The notes: generated by a model from the letters alone, not told the origin. A stretch of 64,000 nucleotides of DNA from Paraburkholderia sp. SOS3 (GCF_001922345.1 NZ_CP018811.1:2356001-2420000); one strand, 5' to 3'. Numbered from the stretch's first letter, positions 35,185-45,046 are shown. Made by a program: numbers and translations.

Positions 35185-35472
35185 ATGTCGAGACGTGCGT
35201 ACATCATGCAGTTCGACAACACGACCAGCGGCGGGCAGGTGCTCGACGGCGACGCAGAAATGCGCGCAAACGGGCGCTGCCTCAGTTATCTCGGCGCGAG
35301 GGTGTCATGCCCGGCATGCAACACCGAGGGCTACATCGAGCCGAAAGGACCGCGCCCAGATGACCGCATCTCGAACCGGCAGCCGGCCCTCGACGGTGAC
35401 CTTTGCCATTGCCGGTGCGATCCGAAACCACGCGTGCTCGCGTCGCAAACAGACATGGGCGTCTGCACCTGA
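35185..35472 (+). CDS. PAAR-domain protein (type VI spike tip)
   Basis: 95 residues, 3 bp after the putative immunity gene. Seen: TTSGGQVLDGDAEM and LGARVSCPACNTEGYI, then QPALDGDLCHCRCDP, the pattern of the small PAAR proteins that cap VgrG trimers and coordinate zinc. It completes a vgrG-immunity-PAAR cassette. No Tss structural genes, DUF4123 chaperone or hcp are in the window, so the apparatus must be encoded elsewhere. Confidence 0.85.
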   Translation: MSRRAYIMQFDNTTSGGQVLDGDAEMRANGRCLSYLGARVSCPACNTEGYIEPKGPRPDDRISNRQPALDGDLCHCRCDPKPRVLASQTDMGVCT

Positions 35473-35525
35473 ACTCCGTCCAACGACGCCCGACCACCGC
35501 ATCGCGTGCCTCGTTGCCCTCGCAA

Positions 35526-35581
35526 CCGCTGCATCACAGCCGCTGCATCACAGCCGCTGCATCACAGCCGCTGCATCACAA
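35526..35581. repeat. 14-bp tandem repeat, four copies
   Basis: CCGCTGCATCACAG is repeated at 35526, 35540, 35554 and 35568; the last copy ends AA instead of AG. It lies between the convergent PAAR and endonuclease/exonuclease/phosphatase genes, and the latter's stop codon (35576-35578) is inside the last copy, so copy number can change without altering either protein. Confidence 0.9.
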
Positions 35582-36445
35582 CCGTACGTGCGCGACGAGC
35601 GGCAAATGGTCCGACGCAACACGCGCGAGCGCGCTGCGATGGGCTTGCACGCCGATCAACCGCTCGACGGGGTGCATCCAGATGCGGTCGAGCGAAAACA
35701 CCGGGCACCGCGACGGAAACGTGCGTGGCGCGGGCGCCGCCTTGAAGTGCGTGACGAGCGCGCGCAGCGGATAACCCCAGACGAACCACTCGTTGATATC
35801 GCCGAGCAGGATCACGGGCAGCGCCGGCGTATCGAACGCCGCGATCAGCGACGCGATCTGCGCGCGCCGCTCGCGTGCCGAGAGGCCGAGATGTGTCGCG
35901 ACGATGCGCAGCACGCCGCTCGTGCTTGCGATATCGACGTCGAGCGCGCCGCGCGCCTCGCGCTTGCCGAACGACAGGTTCAGCGTGCGCGTCGCGCGCA
36001 CGGGCAAACGCGTGAGCACGGCATTGCCGTAGCGCCGCTCGGGCGTATCGAGTGTCGGCCCGGCAATCGCAAGCATGTCCGTTGCCTCGCGCAGCATCGG
36101 CAGCGCATTCGGTGCAGCGCGTCCGCCGAGCGGCACTTCCTGCAGCGCGACGATATCGGCGTCGAGTTCGGCGATCACGTCGGCGATACGTTGCGGCATG
36201 TAAACGCCGTCGCAGCCGATTGCGCCGTGAATGTTGTAGGTCGCGATACGTAGCACACGCAAATCGGCCGCGGCCGGTTTCGATGGCGCGCTCGCTAGCG
36301 TATCGCTGGGCGCCGATGGGTCCACGCACGCGTGCGTGCACGTGATCGAGGACGCATGCAAAGGTTCATGCAAATCCACGCGCGAGCGCGTATATGAAGG
36401 CCTGTTCAATGGTGTGTCCGGATCTTCGTTCAATGATTCGTTCAT
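35576..36445 (-). CDS. Endonuclease/exonuclease/phosphatase family protein
   Basis: 289 residues. The EEP fold (DNase I, sphingomyelinase, inositol phosphatase type) is clear: RIATYNIHGAIG near residue 67, DADIVALQEVPLGG with the catalytic metal-binding Glu, ATHLGLSARERRAQI, LLGDINEWF, and the C-terminal DHLPLVAHVRL. A hydrophilic N-terminal extension of about 60 residues precedes the fold. The ATG overlaps the stop of the phospholipase D-VTT gene (ATGA at 36442), so they are translationally coupled and probably act together on envelope phospholipids; the substrate is not known. Confidence 0.88.
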   Translation of the reverse strand: MNESLNEDPDTPLNRPSYTRSRVDLHEPLHASSITCTHACVDPSAPSDTLASAPSKPAAADLRVLRIATYNIHGAIGCDGVYMPQRIADVIAELDADIVALQEVPLGGRAAPNALPMLREATDMLAIAGPTLDTPERRYGNAVLTRLPVRATRTLNLSFGKREARGALDVDIASTSGVLRIVATHLGLSARERRAQIASLIAAFDTPALPVILLGDINEWFVWGYPLRALVTHFKAAPAPRTFPSRCPVFSLDRIWMHPVERLIGVQAHRSALARVASDHLPLVAHVRL

Positions 36446-38664
36446 GCCCGGCGTGCAAAAAAGCGGTGCAGCGCGACCGAGATGCCGACCAGCACCGCGC
36501 CGATCGCGCCGACGAGCAGAATGCCGGCGAGCGATGGATGGTGGACCGCGGCCACGAGTTGTTGTGCAAACGTCGTCGCGAGCACGATGCCAGGCGCCAT
36601 GCCGATCGCCGTGCCGGCGAGATAATCGCGAAAGCCGATATGCGATGCGCCGGCCACGAGATTGAGCAAGGTGAACGGCGCAACCGGCACGATCCGCGCG
36701 ATCACGACAGCCACGAACCCTTTCTTGCCGAGCTTTTCGCTGATGCGGTTGATGCGCGAACCAGCGAGGCGCCGCACCGCGTCGTGGCCGAGCGATGCAC
36801 CCGCGTAATAGGTGATGACCGCCGAGATCAAGGTCCCGCTCAACGCATAGAGGCTGCCGGACAGCGCACCGAACACGAAGCCGCTGACGGCGATCAGCAG
36901 CGTGACCGGCACCGAGATGCTCGCGGCGAGCGCATAGACCGCGATGATCGCAAGCGGCCCGAGCCGCGAGTCGTGCAGTTCATGCGCCGCATGGACGAGC
37001 GCGGAAAAGCTCAACAGGTTGCCAAGCGGCGTGAAGCGCCACAGCACCGCAAACACGGCGACCGCGAGCGCGAAACTGCCGAGCACAAGCAGCCGGCCGC
37101 GCAACGGGCGGCTTTCGGCTTCGGGCAGGAACTGGCGGACGAGTTCCTGCGGTGCGAGCGGTGCTTCGGGGTCGAAGACCGACATCCGCGTGGTCAGTTC
37201 GTCCGGTTCCGCGGGCGCAACCGGATCCTGCGGCGCGAGCGTGCGCTCCCCGTGCCGCAGCGTGGCGATCGCCGCATTCAGGCGCTGCGCCGCAAGCGCT
37301 TCGGCGACCGCTTCGGGCGTCGCGTCGAGGTGTTCGCCGAGCAGCCGGTTGCGCACCGACGCGATCATCGCCTTGATACGCGGATCGCCCTGCGCGTCGA
37401 GCGCAATATTGCATTCGGTGTCGAGCACCATCGACCGGTTGTTCAGGTTCGCGCTGCCGATCAGCAACAATTCGTCGTCGACGGTCATCAGCTTGCTGTG
37501 CACGTTGATGAACTGGTCGTGCATGAATCCGCCCGCGCTCGGCGCGTACAGCGCATAGCGGCCGTGGCGGTCGGCCTGCTTCATCAGCGCGTGCAGCCGC
37601 GCGCGCATGACGCCCATGGTCGCGTGCTGCAGCCAGCCGGTTTGCCGTTCGGGGCCGACCACGGCGATATCGGGGCCGTCGGGTTCCGCGAGGCTCGCCG
37701 CCAGCGCCGCGCCGATCCGGCTCGCGGTGAAGTACTGGTTCTCGATATAGATGCTCTCGCGTGCGCGCGCAATCGCGTCGACGTACATCTGCTGGATGTG
37801 CTGGACTGCGGAACGTCCGTTGTACTCGGGTTCGGTCAGCGCGATGCCGAGCTCGACATGCTCGATGTCGGCGTGCACGTGCTCCGGCCACGGATCGAGG
37901 TGCGCGGCGTGACCCGCACCCGCGTTGTGCACGGCAACCGGCGGCAGTTCGACGTGCCGTGCGGACGCGCGCCGCCAACGCTCGCGCACGAGCTCGCCGA
38001 GGGCCGCGGCTGCCGGCCCGTCGAACATCGCTTGTACGTCGTGCATCGGCTGGTAGGGCTCCGCATTGGCGTTGCGTCGCAGCGGCATGTGCGGATGATG
38101 GTCAGGCGTGTCCCAGCGCGAGCCGGTCAGATCGATGCCGCCCGCAAACGCCACACGATCGTCGACCACGACGAGTTTCTGATGATGCGACGCGCCAAGC
38201 GGATGACGTCCGTCGAGTTGAAACCGCACGCGCCGATGCGTGCGCCAGCCGAGCTTGTACACGGGCAGCCATTCGCGCTCGAATGCATAGAGCATCGCGA
38301 AGTCCCACGCGAGCACGTAGATGCGCAGATGCAGCTGTTTTTCGACGAGCGCGCACAAAAACTCCGCGAGCCCGGCGGGCAAGCCGTCGCGTGCGCCTTC
38401 GGGCGTCAGTTGCAGACGGCTGTCGATATCCCAGCCCACAATGAAAATCGTGTCGCGGGCGCGCGTCATTGCCGCGCGCAACGCATCGAAATAGTCGGCC
38501 GCATCGATCAGCACGCGCAAGCGCTGCGCGGGCCGCAGCCACGCGCAAGTGCGGCCTTCCTGCAGCCACGCGCCGCGCTCGGTGCGTGGACAGGCTTCGC
38601 TATCGGTTCCGGCACCGTTTGCCGGCGGATCGTCCGTTATCGGGTCGGCCTCGCGCATCGTCAT
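36442..38664 (-). CDS. Phospholipase D / VTT (DedA-like) fusion protein
   Basis: 740 residues from ATG 38664. Two PLD active-site motifs: HQKLVVVDD (161-169) and HSKLMTVDD (389-397), followed by GSANLNNRSMV. A linker leads to a C-terminal membrane part (about 500-740) with the SNARE-associated/VTT signature (SVPVTLLIAVSGFVFGALSG; VARIVPVAPFTLLNLVAG-like). PLD enzymes hydrolyse or transfer phosphatidyl groups (for example cardiolipin synthesis); VTT proteins scramble lipids between leaflets. The fusion therefore suggests lipid handling coupled to transbilayer movement. The frame is open 128 codons upstream without conserved sequence. The chosen start lacks a clear ribosome-binding site, so the exact N-terminus is uncertain. 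Confidence 0.9.
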   Translation of the reverse strand: MTMREADPITDDPPANGAGTDSEACPRTERGAWLQEGRTCAWLRPAQRLRVLIDAADYFDALRAAMTRARDTIFIVGWDIDSRLQLTPEGARDGLPAGLAEFLCALVEKQLHLRIYVLAWDFAMLYAFEREWLPVYKLGWRTHRRVRFQLDGRHPLGASHHQKLVVVDDRVAFAGGIDLTGSRWDTPDHHPHMPLRRNANAEPYQPMHDVQAMFDGPAAAALGELVRERWRRASARHVELPPVAVHNAGAGHAAHLDPWPEHVHADIEHVELGIALTEPEYNGRSAVQHIQQMYVDAIARARESIYIENQYFTASRIGAALAASLAEPDGPDIAVVGPERQTGWLQHATMGVMRARLHALMKQADRHGRYALYAPSAGGFMHDQFINVHSKLMTVDDELLLIGSANLNNRSMVLDTECNIALDAQGDPRIKAMIASVRNRLLGEHLDATPEAVAEALAAQRLNAAIATLRHGERTLAPQDPVAPAEPDELTTRMSVFDPEAPLAPQELVRQFLPEAESRPLRGRLLVLGSFALAVAVFAVLWRFTPLGNLLSFSALVHAAHELHDSRLGPLAIIAVYALAASISVPVTLLIAVSGFVFGALSGSLYALSGTLISAVITYYAGASLGHDAVRRLAGSRINRISEKLGKKGFVAVVIARIVPVAPFTLLNLVAGASHIGFRDYLAGTAIGMAPGIVLATTFAQQLVAAVHHPSLAGILLVGAIGAVLVGISVALHRFFARRA

Positions 38665-38852
38665 GGTGGAAGGGAGGGTGCCTAGGGGTTGAGTCACTGT
38701 CTGAGCGCTGAGCACGGGCTGTGCCGCGCCGGGACGCGATGCGCGCGACAACGCGCTGGGCACGGCGTATGCTGTGAATCCGCGCTGGTCCGCGCATCGA
38801 CCTGCTACTGACGTGTTCAAACCGATGTGTTCAACCGGGAAGGAGAACGCAA

Positions 38853-39107
38853 ATGACTCAATATGAAATGCAGGTCCTGCAGGCGGACATCCGCATGCTG
38901 CTCGCCACGGCAGACGCAACGGGGGGCGAGCCGATCGAGGTCGTTCCGGGCACCGGGGCGAACGGCAAGGCGTATGCGGTACTGCACACGAATTCGCTCG
39001 CGGAACTGGCCAGTTGGCGCGAAGTGCTGCAGGCAAGCGGCCGTCCACACCGGCTCGTCAATCGCGCTTACGACTATCGGCAGGAAGTGAACGATCCCGA
39101 CTGGTAA
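38853..39107 (+). CDS. Small hypothetical protein, 84 aa
   Basis: ATG 38853 follows AAGGAG at 8 bp. The 84-residue product has an alternating pattern that suggests a small alpha/beta fold (YEMQVLQADIRMLLATA; KAYAVLHTNSLAELASWREV) and ends in the acidic QEVNDPDW. No family recognised. Divergent from the PLD-VTT gene. Its stop codon lies in a three-copy 10-11-bp repeat (GGTAAGCGAC, 39103-39130). Confidence 0.7.
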   Translation: MTQYEMQVLQADIRMLLATADATGGEPIEVVPGTGANGKAYAVLHTNSLAELASWREVLQASGRPHRLVNRAYDYRQEVNDPDW

Positions 39108-39190
39108 GCGACGGGTAAGCGACGGGTAAGCACAGGCGAGGGCGGCGCGACGACCCGGGATCGCGTCGCCGTCATGCGTCGTCTCGCGCA

Positions 39191-40483
39191 TCACTTCAGA
39201 TACACCTTCGGCGTCACCGAGAGCCCGTACGGCAGCGGATGATCCGCCGGCATGCCGCTGTCGATCAGGATCTTTACCGGTACGCGTTGCACGATTTTCA
39301 CGAAATTGCCGGTCGCGTTCTCGGCTGGAAACGCCGAAAACCGCGAGCCGCTGCCAAGCTGGATGCTATCCACATGCCCGTGCAGTTCGAGGTCCGGATA
39401 CGCGTCGACGTCCATCTTCACTTTGTCGCCGGGACGCATGCGCGTCAGCTGCGACTCCTTGAAATTGGCCGTCACCCATACCTGCGGCGTGACGATCGAA
39501 AAGAGCGACGTACCGGCTTGCAGGAAACTGCCGTATTGCACGTTGCGGCGCGTAATCCAGCCATCGGCCGGCGCGCGGATCTCGCAGTACGACAGATTCA
39601 GTTCCGCCTGCTCGAGCTGCGCGCGCGCCTGCTCGACCTGCTGCTGCCGCTCTGCGACACTCGCTTCGGTCTGGCGGATCTGTTGCGGCACGAGGCTCGC
39701 CGTTTGCAGTTGCGCGCGTGCTTCCTGCACGCTTGCGCTCGCGTTCTGCTGCTGCGCATTGGCCGCGTCGATGTTCTGCTGCGACGTGGCGCGAATGTCG
39801 ACTGAATGCTGACGGGTGTATGCGGCCTGCGCCTGCGTCAGGTTCGCCCGCGCCGATTCGACCTGCGCCTTCGCCTGCCGATACTGCGCCGGATACTGCA
39901 CGCGCGCGATCTCGAGTTGCACCTGTGCGGCCTGCAGTTGCGCCTGCGCGAGTCCGAGCGCGGCTTTCGCCTGATCGACCTGCGCAATGTAGTCGCGCTT
40001 GTCGATCACGACGAGCAGATCGCCTTTGTGGACATGCGTGTTGTCGTCTACCGCCAGCTTGACCACGTAGCCCGACACTTTCGGCGCAATCGTGATTGCG
40101 TTGCCATCGGTGTAGGCGTCGTCGGTGCTGACCTGGTTGCGTGTCGCGAAGGCCCAGATGCCCCCCGCGACGATCAGCAGCAGGACGAGCGCGCCGAGAA
40201 TGTAGAGCGGCTTGCGGCTGCGCGGCTTTTTGTCTTCGCCGTCGCCATCCCGGTTGCCGCCGTCGTCGTCGCCTTCCCTGGCGTCATCTTTGTCCGCGTG
40301 GCTCTCGCCACCGCTCTTGCCGCGCTCGGCGTCCGACTCGTTCCTGCCGTGTTCGCGCGGTGCGTTCCCATCGTGGCCGCTATCGCGCTTTTCATCGCTG
40401 CCGCGCGCGTGGCCGGCGGTGTCGCTGTAATCGTCGCGAAGCCTGTCATGCACGCCCGCCGACTGCGCCGCACTTTCAATCAT
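39191..40483 (-). CDS. EmrA/HlyD-type membrane fusion protein
   Basis: 430 residues from ATG 40483; a TTG at 40528 would add 15. The N-terminal 85 residues are a charged, disordered cytoplasmic tail (many Asp, Glu, Gly, Lys), unusually long for EmrA. One TM (PLYILGALVLLLIVAGGIWAF) anchors a periplasmic adaptor: biotinyl-lipoyl halves (NAITIAPKVSGYVVKLAVDD; CEIRAPADGWITRR), a long Gln/Ala-rich coiled-coil hairpin and a beta-barrel. Such adaptors link a DHA2 permease to a TolC-like duct. Both expected partners lie on the same strand at 26678-29903, separated by the type VI and PLD genes. Confidence 0.9.
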   Translation of the reverse strand: MIESAAQSAGVHDRLRDDYSDTAGHARGSDEKRDSGHDGNAPREHGRNESDAERGKSGGESHADKDDAREGDDDGGNRDGDGEDKKPRSRKPLYILGALVLLLIVAGGIWAFATRNQVSTDDAYTDGNAITIAPKVSGYVVKLAVDDNTHVHKGDLLVVIDKRDYIAQVDQAKAALGLAQAQLQAAQVQLEIARVQYPAQYRQAKAQVESARANLTQAQAAYTRQHSVDIRATSQQNIDAANAQQQNASASVQEARAQLQTASLVPQQIRQTEASVAERQQQVEQARAQLEQAELNLSYCEIRAPADGWITRRNVQYGSFLQAGTSLFSIVTPQVWVTANFKESQLTRMRPGDKVKMDVDAYPDLELHGHVDSIQLGSGSRFSAFPAENATGNFVKIVQRVPVKILIDSGMPADHPLPYGLSVTPKVYLK

Positions 40484-40552
40484 AGTGTTCAGCACGTTTG
40501 TTTGGGTCTTGATCTTTGACGTCGTCAACGCTGCGGTGGCCGCTCATGAGCA

Positions 40553-40870
40553 TCACGGGTTGCCGCCTTTGTCCGAACCCGGACGCTTGTGTGCTGCGTG
40601 ACCGTTGTTTTTCGAGTCGTCTTTCGCGTTATCGGAGGAAGGCGAGGGATCGATGCGCGTCGTGCCGCCCGTCGCGGGTGGGTCGCTCGCGGGAAACGAG
40701 TCCTCGACGGCCTTGTCGATGTTTTTTTCCGAGCGTTCGGAATTGGGATGCTTTTCGTCGTGGCGCTTCGGCGCCGATGAACCCGACGCGGCGAGCCGAT
40801 AGAAACCGGAATACAGCACGCGCGAATCGAGGTGGCGCGGTTTGTTGCGGGGTATTTCGTGGCCGAGCAT
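40553..40870 (-). CDS. Small stress-type protein with EDSFPASDPP motif, 105 aa
   Basis: ATG 40870 follows CGGAG at 7-8 bp. The product has a short N-terminal ordered part (HEIPRNKPRHLDSRVLYSGF) and a hydrophilic tail with the widely seen proteobacterial motif VEDSFPASDPP and a Lys/Asp/Asn-rich end. Proteins with this motif occur next to stress and envelope genes; the function is unknown. About 70 bp separate it from the EmrA-like gene downstream. Confidence 0.72.
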   Translation of the reverse strand: MLGHEIPRNKPRHLDSRVLYSGFYRLAASGSSAPKRHDEKHPNSERSEKNIDKAVEDSFPASDPPATGGTTRIDPSPSSDNAKDDSKNNGHAAHKRPGSDKGGNP

Positions 40871-41122
40871 GAAATTCTCCGTGAATTGAACCGGAACAAT
40901 CGGCTCAGCAAGGAGCGTTCCGCCCCGGTCGATGCGGCAATGCGGCAACCGCGCGGCCTCGCCGCGCCGCGTTGCAATGCATGCGTGCGGCCGATGTAGA
41001 TATTCCTCGCATTGCTTCCCGAAATCCGCGCTGTGCCGATCAACCGGGTATATCGATTGCGGCCCGTTGCAAGTGCGTGCAACGCATCCCACTACCCGAA
41101 CCCGCAGCTGAAGGAGCCGTCC

Positions 41123-41763
<641 letters not shown>

Positions 41764-41767
<4 letters not shown>

Positions 41768-42774
41768 ACCGCTTCTCGTATGCCAGGGCAACCGACATTC
41801 GCGATGCGCTCGCGCAGCATCGCGGTGCGCCGCATGTCGCGTTCGTCGCGGGCGGCACGAATCTCGTCGATCTGATTCGCGTCAATGTCGAGCGTCCCGT
41901 ACGGCTGATCGACATCACCCGGCTGCCGTTGAAGTCGATCGACGAGACGCCCGGCGGCGGTCTGCGCATTGGCGCGCTCGTCACCAACAGCGCGGCCGCG
42001 CGCAACCGTGCGATTGCCGAACGCTACCCGCTGCTCTCGAAAGCGATACTCGCGGGCGCGTCCGCCCAGATCCGCAATGCGGCGACGATCGGCGGCAACC
42101 TGCTGCAACGCACGCGCTGTCCGTACTTCTACGACACAGAGGTACCGTGCAACAAGCGCGAGCCGGGCAGCGGCTGTCCGGCGCTCGAAGGCGTCAACCG
42201 CATGCATGCGATTCTCGGCGCAAGCGAGCACTGCATTGCCGTGCATCCGTCGGATATGTGCGTGGCGCTCGCCGCACTCGATGCGACGGTACACACGGAC
42301 GGCCCGCATGGCGCGCGCGCGATTGCATTCCCGGATTTTCACCGGCTGCCAGGCGACACCCCGCATATCGACACGAACCTCGAGGCGGGCGAGATCGTGA
42401 CGGCAGTCGAATTGCCGCCCCGAGGTTTCGCCGGGCACCACGCCTATCTGAAGTTGCGCGAGCGTGCGTCGTATGCATTCGCGCTCGTCTCGGTCGCACT
42501 CGCCGTCGAACTCGATGGCGACGCGATTCGCGAGGTGCGCTGCGCGCTCGGCGGCGTCGCGCACAAACCATGGCGCGATTTCGATGCGGAGTCGATGCTG
42601 CGCGGCGCGCCGCTGACCGGCGATGTCGTGCGCCGTTTCGCCGGTGCGCTCGTGCGCAATGCGCAGGGCCGGCGCGGCAATGCCTTCAAGATCGAACTGG
42701 TCACGCGCGCGGTCGTACGCGCATTCCAGATCGCGACTGGGCGCGATTTCAGGAGCGAACGAGATGACGGTTGA
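41764..42774 (+). CDS. paoB: Aldehyde oxidoreductase FAD-binding subunit (PaoB-like)
   Basis: 336 residues, start overlapping the paoA stop (ATGA at 41764). The FAD-binding fold has VAFVAGGTNLVDLIRVNVERP and AAQIRN-type segments, followed by the PaoB-specific cysteine insertion (RCPYFYDTEVPCNKREPGSG, then CPA) that holds an extra 4Fe-4S cluster. The C-terminal CO-dehydrogenase flavoprotein domain ends the chain. It takes electrons from the 2Fe-2S subunit to the final acceptor. Confidence 0.9.
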
Positions 42775-45040
42775 AGAAACCCCGCACCGCGAGCCGGCTG
42801 AAGAGGAACACGACACAATGCGTGTGAGCGGCACGCCGCTGAACCGTGTAGACGGCACGCAAAAGGTCACCGGCGCGGCGCGCTATGCGGGCGAATTCGC
42901 CGCAGACGGGCTTGCCTATGGCTTTGTCGTGTCGAGCGCGATCGCAAGTGGACGCGTGATTTCGATCGATGCGTCCGCGGCCCTCGAAACGCCAGGTGTG
43001 CTGCTCGTGCTGACGCACGAGAACCGCATGACGCTGCCGCTGATGGACGCGAACTACAAGGATGCGATCGCGCCGGGCGGCATGCCGTTCAGGCCGCTGT
43101 GGGACGACCGCATCTGGTTCAGCGGCCAGCCCGTTGCGCTTGTCGTCGCGCAGTCGCTCGAGCTTGCGCGTCACGCGGCGTCGCTCGTGCAGGTGCGCTA
43201 TGAGCACACGCCGCACTGCACGGAGCTTGATCGTGTGATCGGCAATGCGTATCCGCCATCGCTCGAAAAGGGCGGTTTCGAGCCGCCGCCGGCGCCGCGC
43301 GGCGATGCGACGGCTGCCTATGCCGACGCGCCCGTGCGCATCAACGAGTTCTATACGACGCCGATCGAATTCCACAATCCGATGGAAATGCACGGCTGCA
43401 CGGTCGTGCCCGACAGCGGCGAGCGCCTGACGGTCTACGAAAAGACGCAAGGCGTGCAGAACACGAAGCAGTATCTGACTGCCATGTTCGGCCTGAAGGA
43501 CGATCATGTGCGCGTGATCTCGCCGTTCGTCGGCGGCGCATTCGGTTCGGGCCTGCGACCGCAATACCACCTGCCGCTCGCAGTGATGGCTGCGCTCGAT
43601 CTGAAGCGGCCGGTGCGCGTGACGCTGACGCGCCAGCAGATGTTCACGTTCTCGCATCGGCCGCAGTCGATCCAGCGCGTCGTGCTCGCGGCGACGCGTG
43701 AAGGGCGTCTTACCGCGGTGGCGCACGAGGCGGTCTCCGAGACGTCGCTGTACGAGGACTATTGCGACGTCGTCGTGAACTGGGCCGGGCAACTCTATGC
43801 GTGCGACAACGTTCGCCTCGGCTACAAGGTCGCTCAGCTGAATCTGCCGACGCCGGGCGATATGCGCGCGCCCGGCGCTACGCAGGGACTTTTTCCGCTC
43901 GAATCGGCAATCGACGAACTGGCCGCCGAACTGAGACTCGACCCGCTGAAGCTGCGTCTCATCAACTATGCGGAGCGCGACGACAACAAGAATCTGCCGT
44001 TTTCGAGCAAGGCGCTGCGCGAGTGCTTCGAGCGCGGCGCCGCGCGCTTCGGTTGGTCCGCGCGGCCGCTTGCGCCGCGCTCGATGCGCGACGGCGACGA
44101 ACTGGTCGGCTGGGGCATGGCGACCGGCATCTGGGAGGCGCTGCAAACGCAGGCGAGCGCGCGCGCCGTGATGACGTGCGACGGCCATGTGGTGGTCTCG
44201 AGTTCGACTGCCGATATCGGCACCGGCACCTACACCGCGATGACGCAGATCGCAGCCGACGCGCTGCATGCGCCGCTCGACATGGTGCGCTTCGACCTCG
44301 GCGATACGGCCTTGCCCAAGGCGCCGGTGGAGGGCGGGTCGTTCACCGTTTCATCGGTCGGCAGCGCGGTGCAGGCGGCGTGCACGCAACTGCACGAGCA
44401 GCTCGTCGCGCTCGCCCGCCAATATGGCGGGCCGGTGTTCGCGCAGGCGAAGGCCGGCGAATTGCGGCGGAACGGCGCGCGTATCGTGCACGGCGCCGAT
44501 GCGCGCGAGACCGTATCGATCGACGAACTGATGGCGCGCGCGGGCATGAACCAGCTCCAGCAGGAGGCGACGGTCAAGCCCGAGGACCGCCAGAAGCAAT
44601 ATTCGATGGCCACGCATTCGGCCGTGTTCGCCGAAGTGCGTGTCGACGAGTCGCTCGGGATCGCGCGCGTCACGCGCGTCGCGAGCGCGGTCGCGGCGGG
44701 GCGCATCATCAATCCGAAGACTGCCGCGAACCAGGTCGCGGGCGGCGTCGTATGGGGTATCGGGATGGCGCTGCAGGAAGAAGGGCAGATCGATCACACG
44801 CTGGGCCGCGTGATGAACCACGACCTCGCGCTCTACCACTTTCCGGTCAACGCGGACATCCGCGATATCGACGTGATCTTCGTCGACGAACCGGACGACG
44901 TCGTCAATCCGCTCGGTGTAAAGGGCGTTGGCGAGATCGGCGTGGTCGGCGTGGCGGCCGCGATCGCGAACGCGATCTGGCATGCGACCGGCAAGCGCAT
45001 TCGCGATTTGCCGATCACGCCGGACAAGCTGCTTGCGTGA
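42764..45040 (+). CDS. paoC: Aldehyde oxidoreductase molybdenum-binding subunit (PaoC-like)
   Basis: 758 residues; AGGAG site; start overlaps the paoB stop by 11 bp. Large subunit of the xanthine-oxidase family: aldehyde-oxidase hammerhead domain first (VDGTQKVTGAARYAGEF), then the Mo-cofactor domains (GGAFGSGLRPQYHLPLAVMA; GSFTVSSVGSAVQ). The catalytic glutamate is in GVGEIG at Glu724. The complex oxidises aldehydes to acids and helps detoxify aromatic aldehydes. No paoD/xdhC-type maturation gene follows; it may lie elsewhere. Confidence 0.92.
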   Translation: MTVEETPHREPAEEEHDTMRVSGTPLNRVDGTQKVTGAARYAGEFAADGLAYGFVVSSAIASGRVISIDASAALETPGVLLVLTHENRMTLPLMDANYKDAIAPGGMPFRPLWDDRIWFSGQPVALVVAQSLELARHAASLVQVRYEHTPHCTELDRVIGNAYPPSLEKGGFEPPPAPRGDATAAYADAPVRINEFYTTPIEFHNPMEMHGCTVVPDSGERLTVYEKTQGVQNTKQYLTAMFGLKDDHVRVISPFVGGAFGSGLRPQYHLPLAVMAALDLKRPVRVTLTRQQMFTFSHRPQSIQRVVLAATREGRLTAVAHEAVSETSLYEDYCDVVVNWAGQLYACDNVRLGYKVAQLNLPTPGDMRAPGATQGLFPLESAIDELAAELRLDPLKLRLINYAERDDNKNLPFSSKALRECFERGAARFGWSARPLAPRSMRDGDELVGWGMATGIWEALQTQASARAVMTCDGHVVVSSSTADIGTGTYTAMTQIAADALHAPLDMVRFDLGDTALPKAPVEGGSFTVSSVGSAVQAACTQLHEQLVALARQYGGPVFAQAKAGELRRNGARIVHGADARETVSIDELMARAGMNQLQQEATVKPEDRQKQYSMATHSAVFAEVRVDESLGIARVTRVASAVAAGRIINPKTAANQVAGGVVWGIGMALQEEGQIDHTLGRVMNHDLALYHFPVNADIRDIDVIFVDEPDDVVNPLGVKGVGEIGVVGVAAAIANAIWHATGKRIRDLPITPDKLLA

Positions 45041-45046
45041 TGGTAT

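Noticed and set aside
35526..35581. CRISPR-like array
   Set aside because: The 14-bp units are directly adjacent with no spacers; a simple tandem repeat.
36394..38685. 763-codon plus-strand open frame opposite the PLD-VTT gene
   Set aside because: The minus strand carries clear PLD and VTT motifs; the plus frame has shadow composition and no family match.
42749..44269. 506-codon minus-strand open frame opposite paoC
   Set aside because: Antisense of a certain molybdenum enzyme subunit; Arg/His-rich, no ribosome-binding site.
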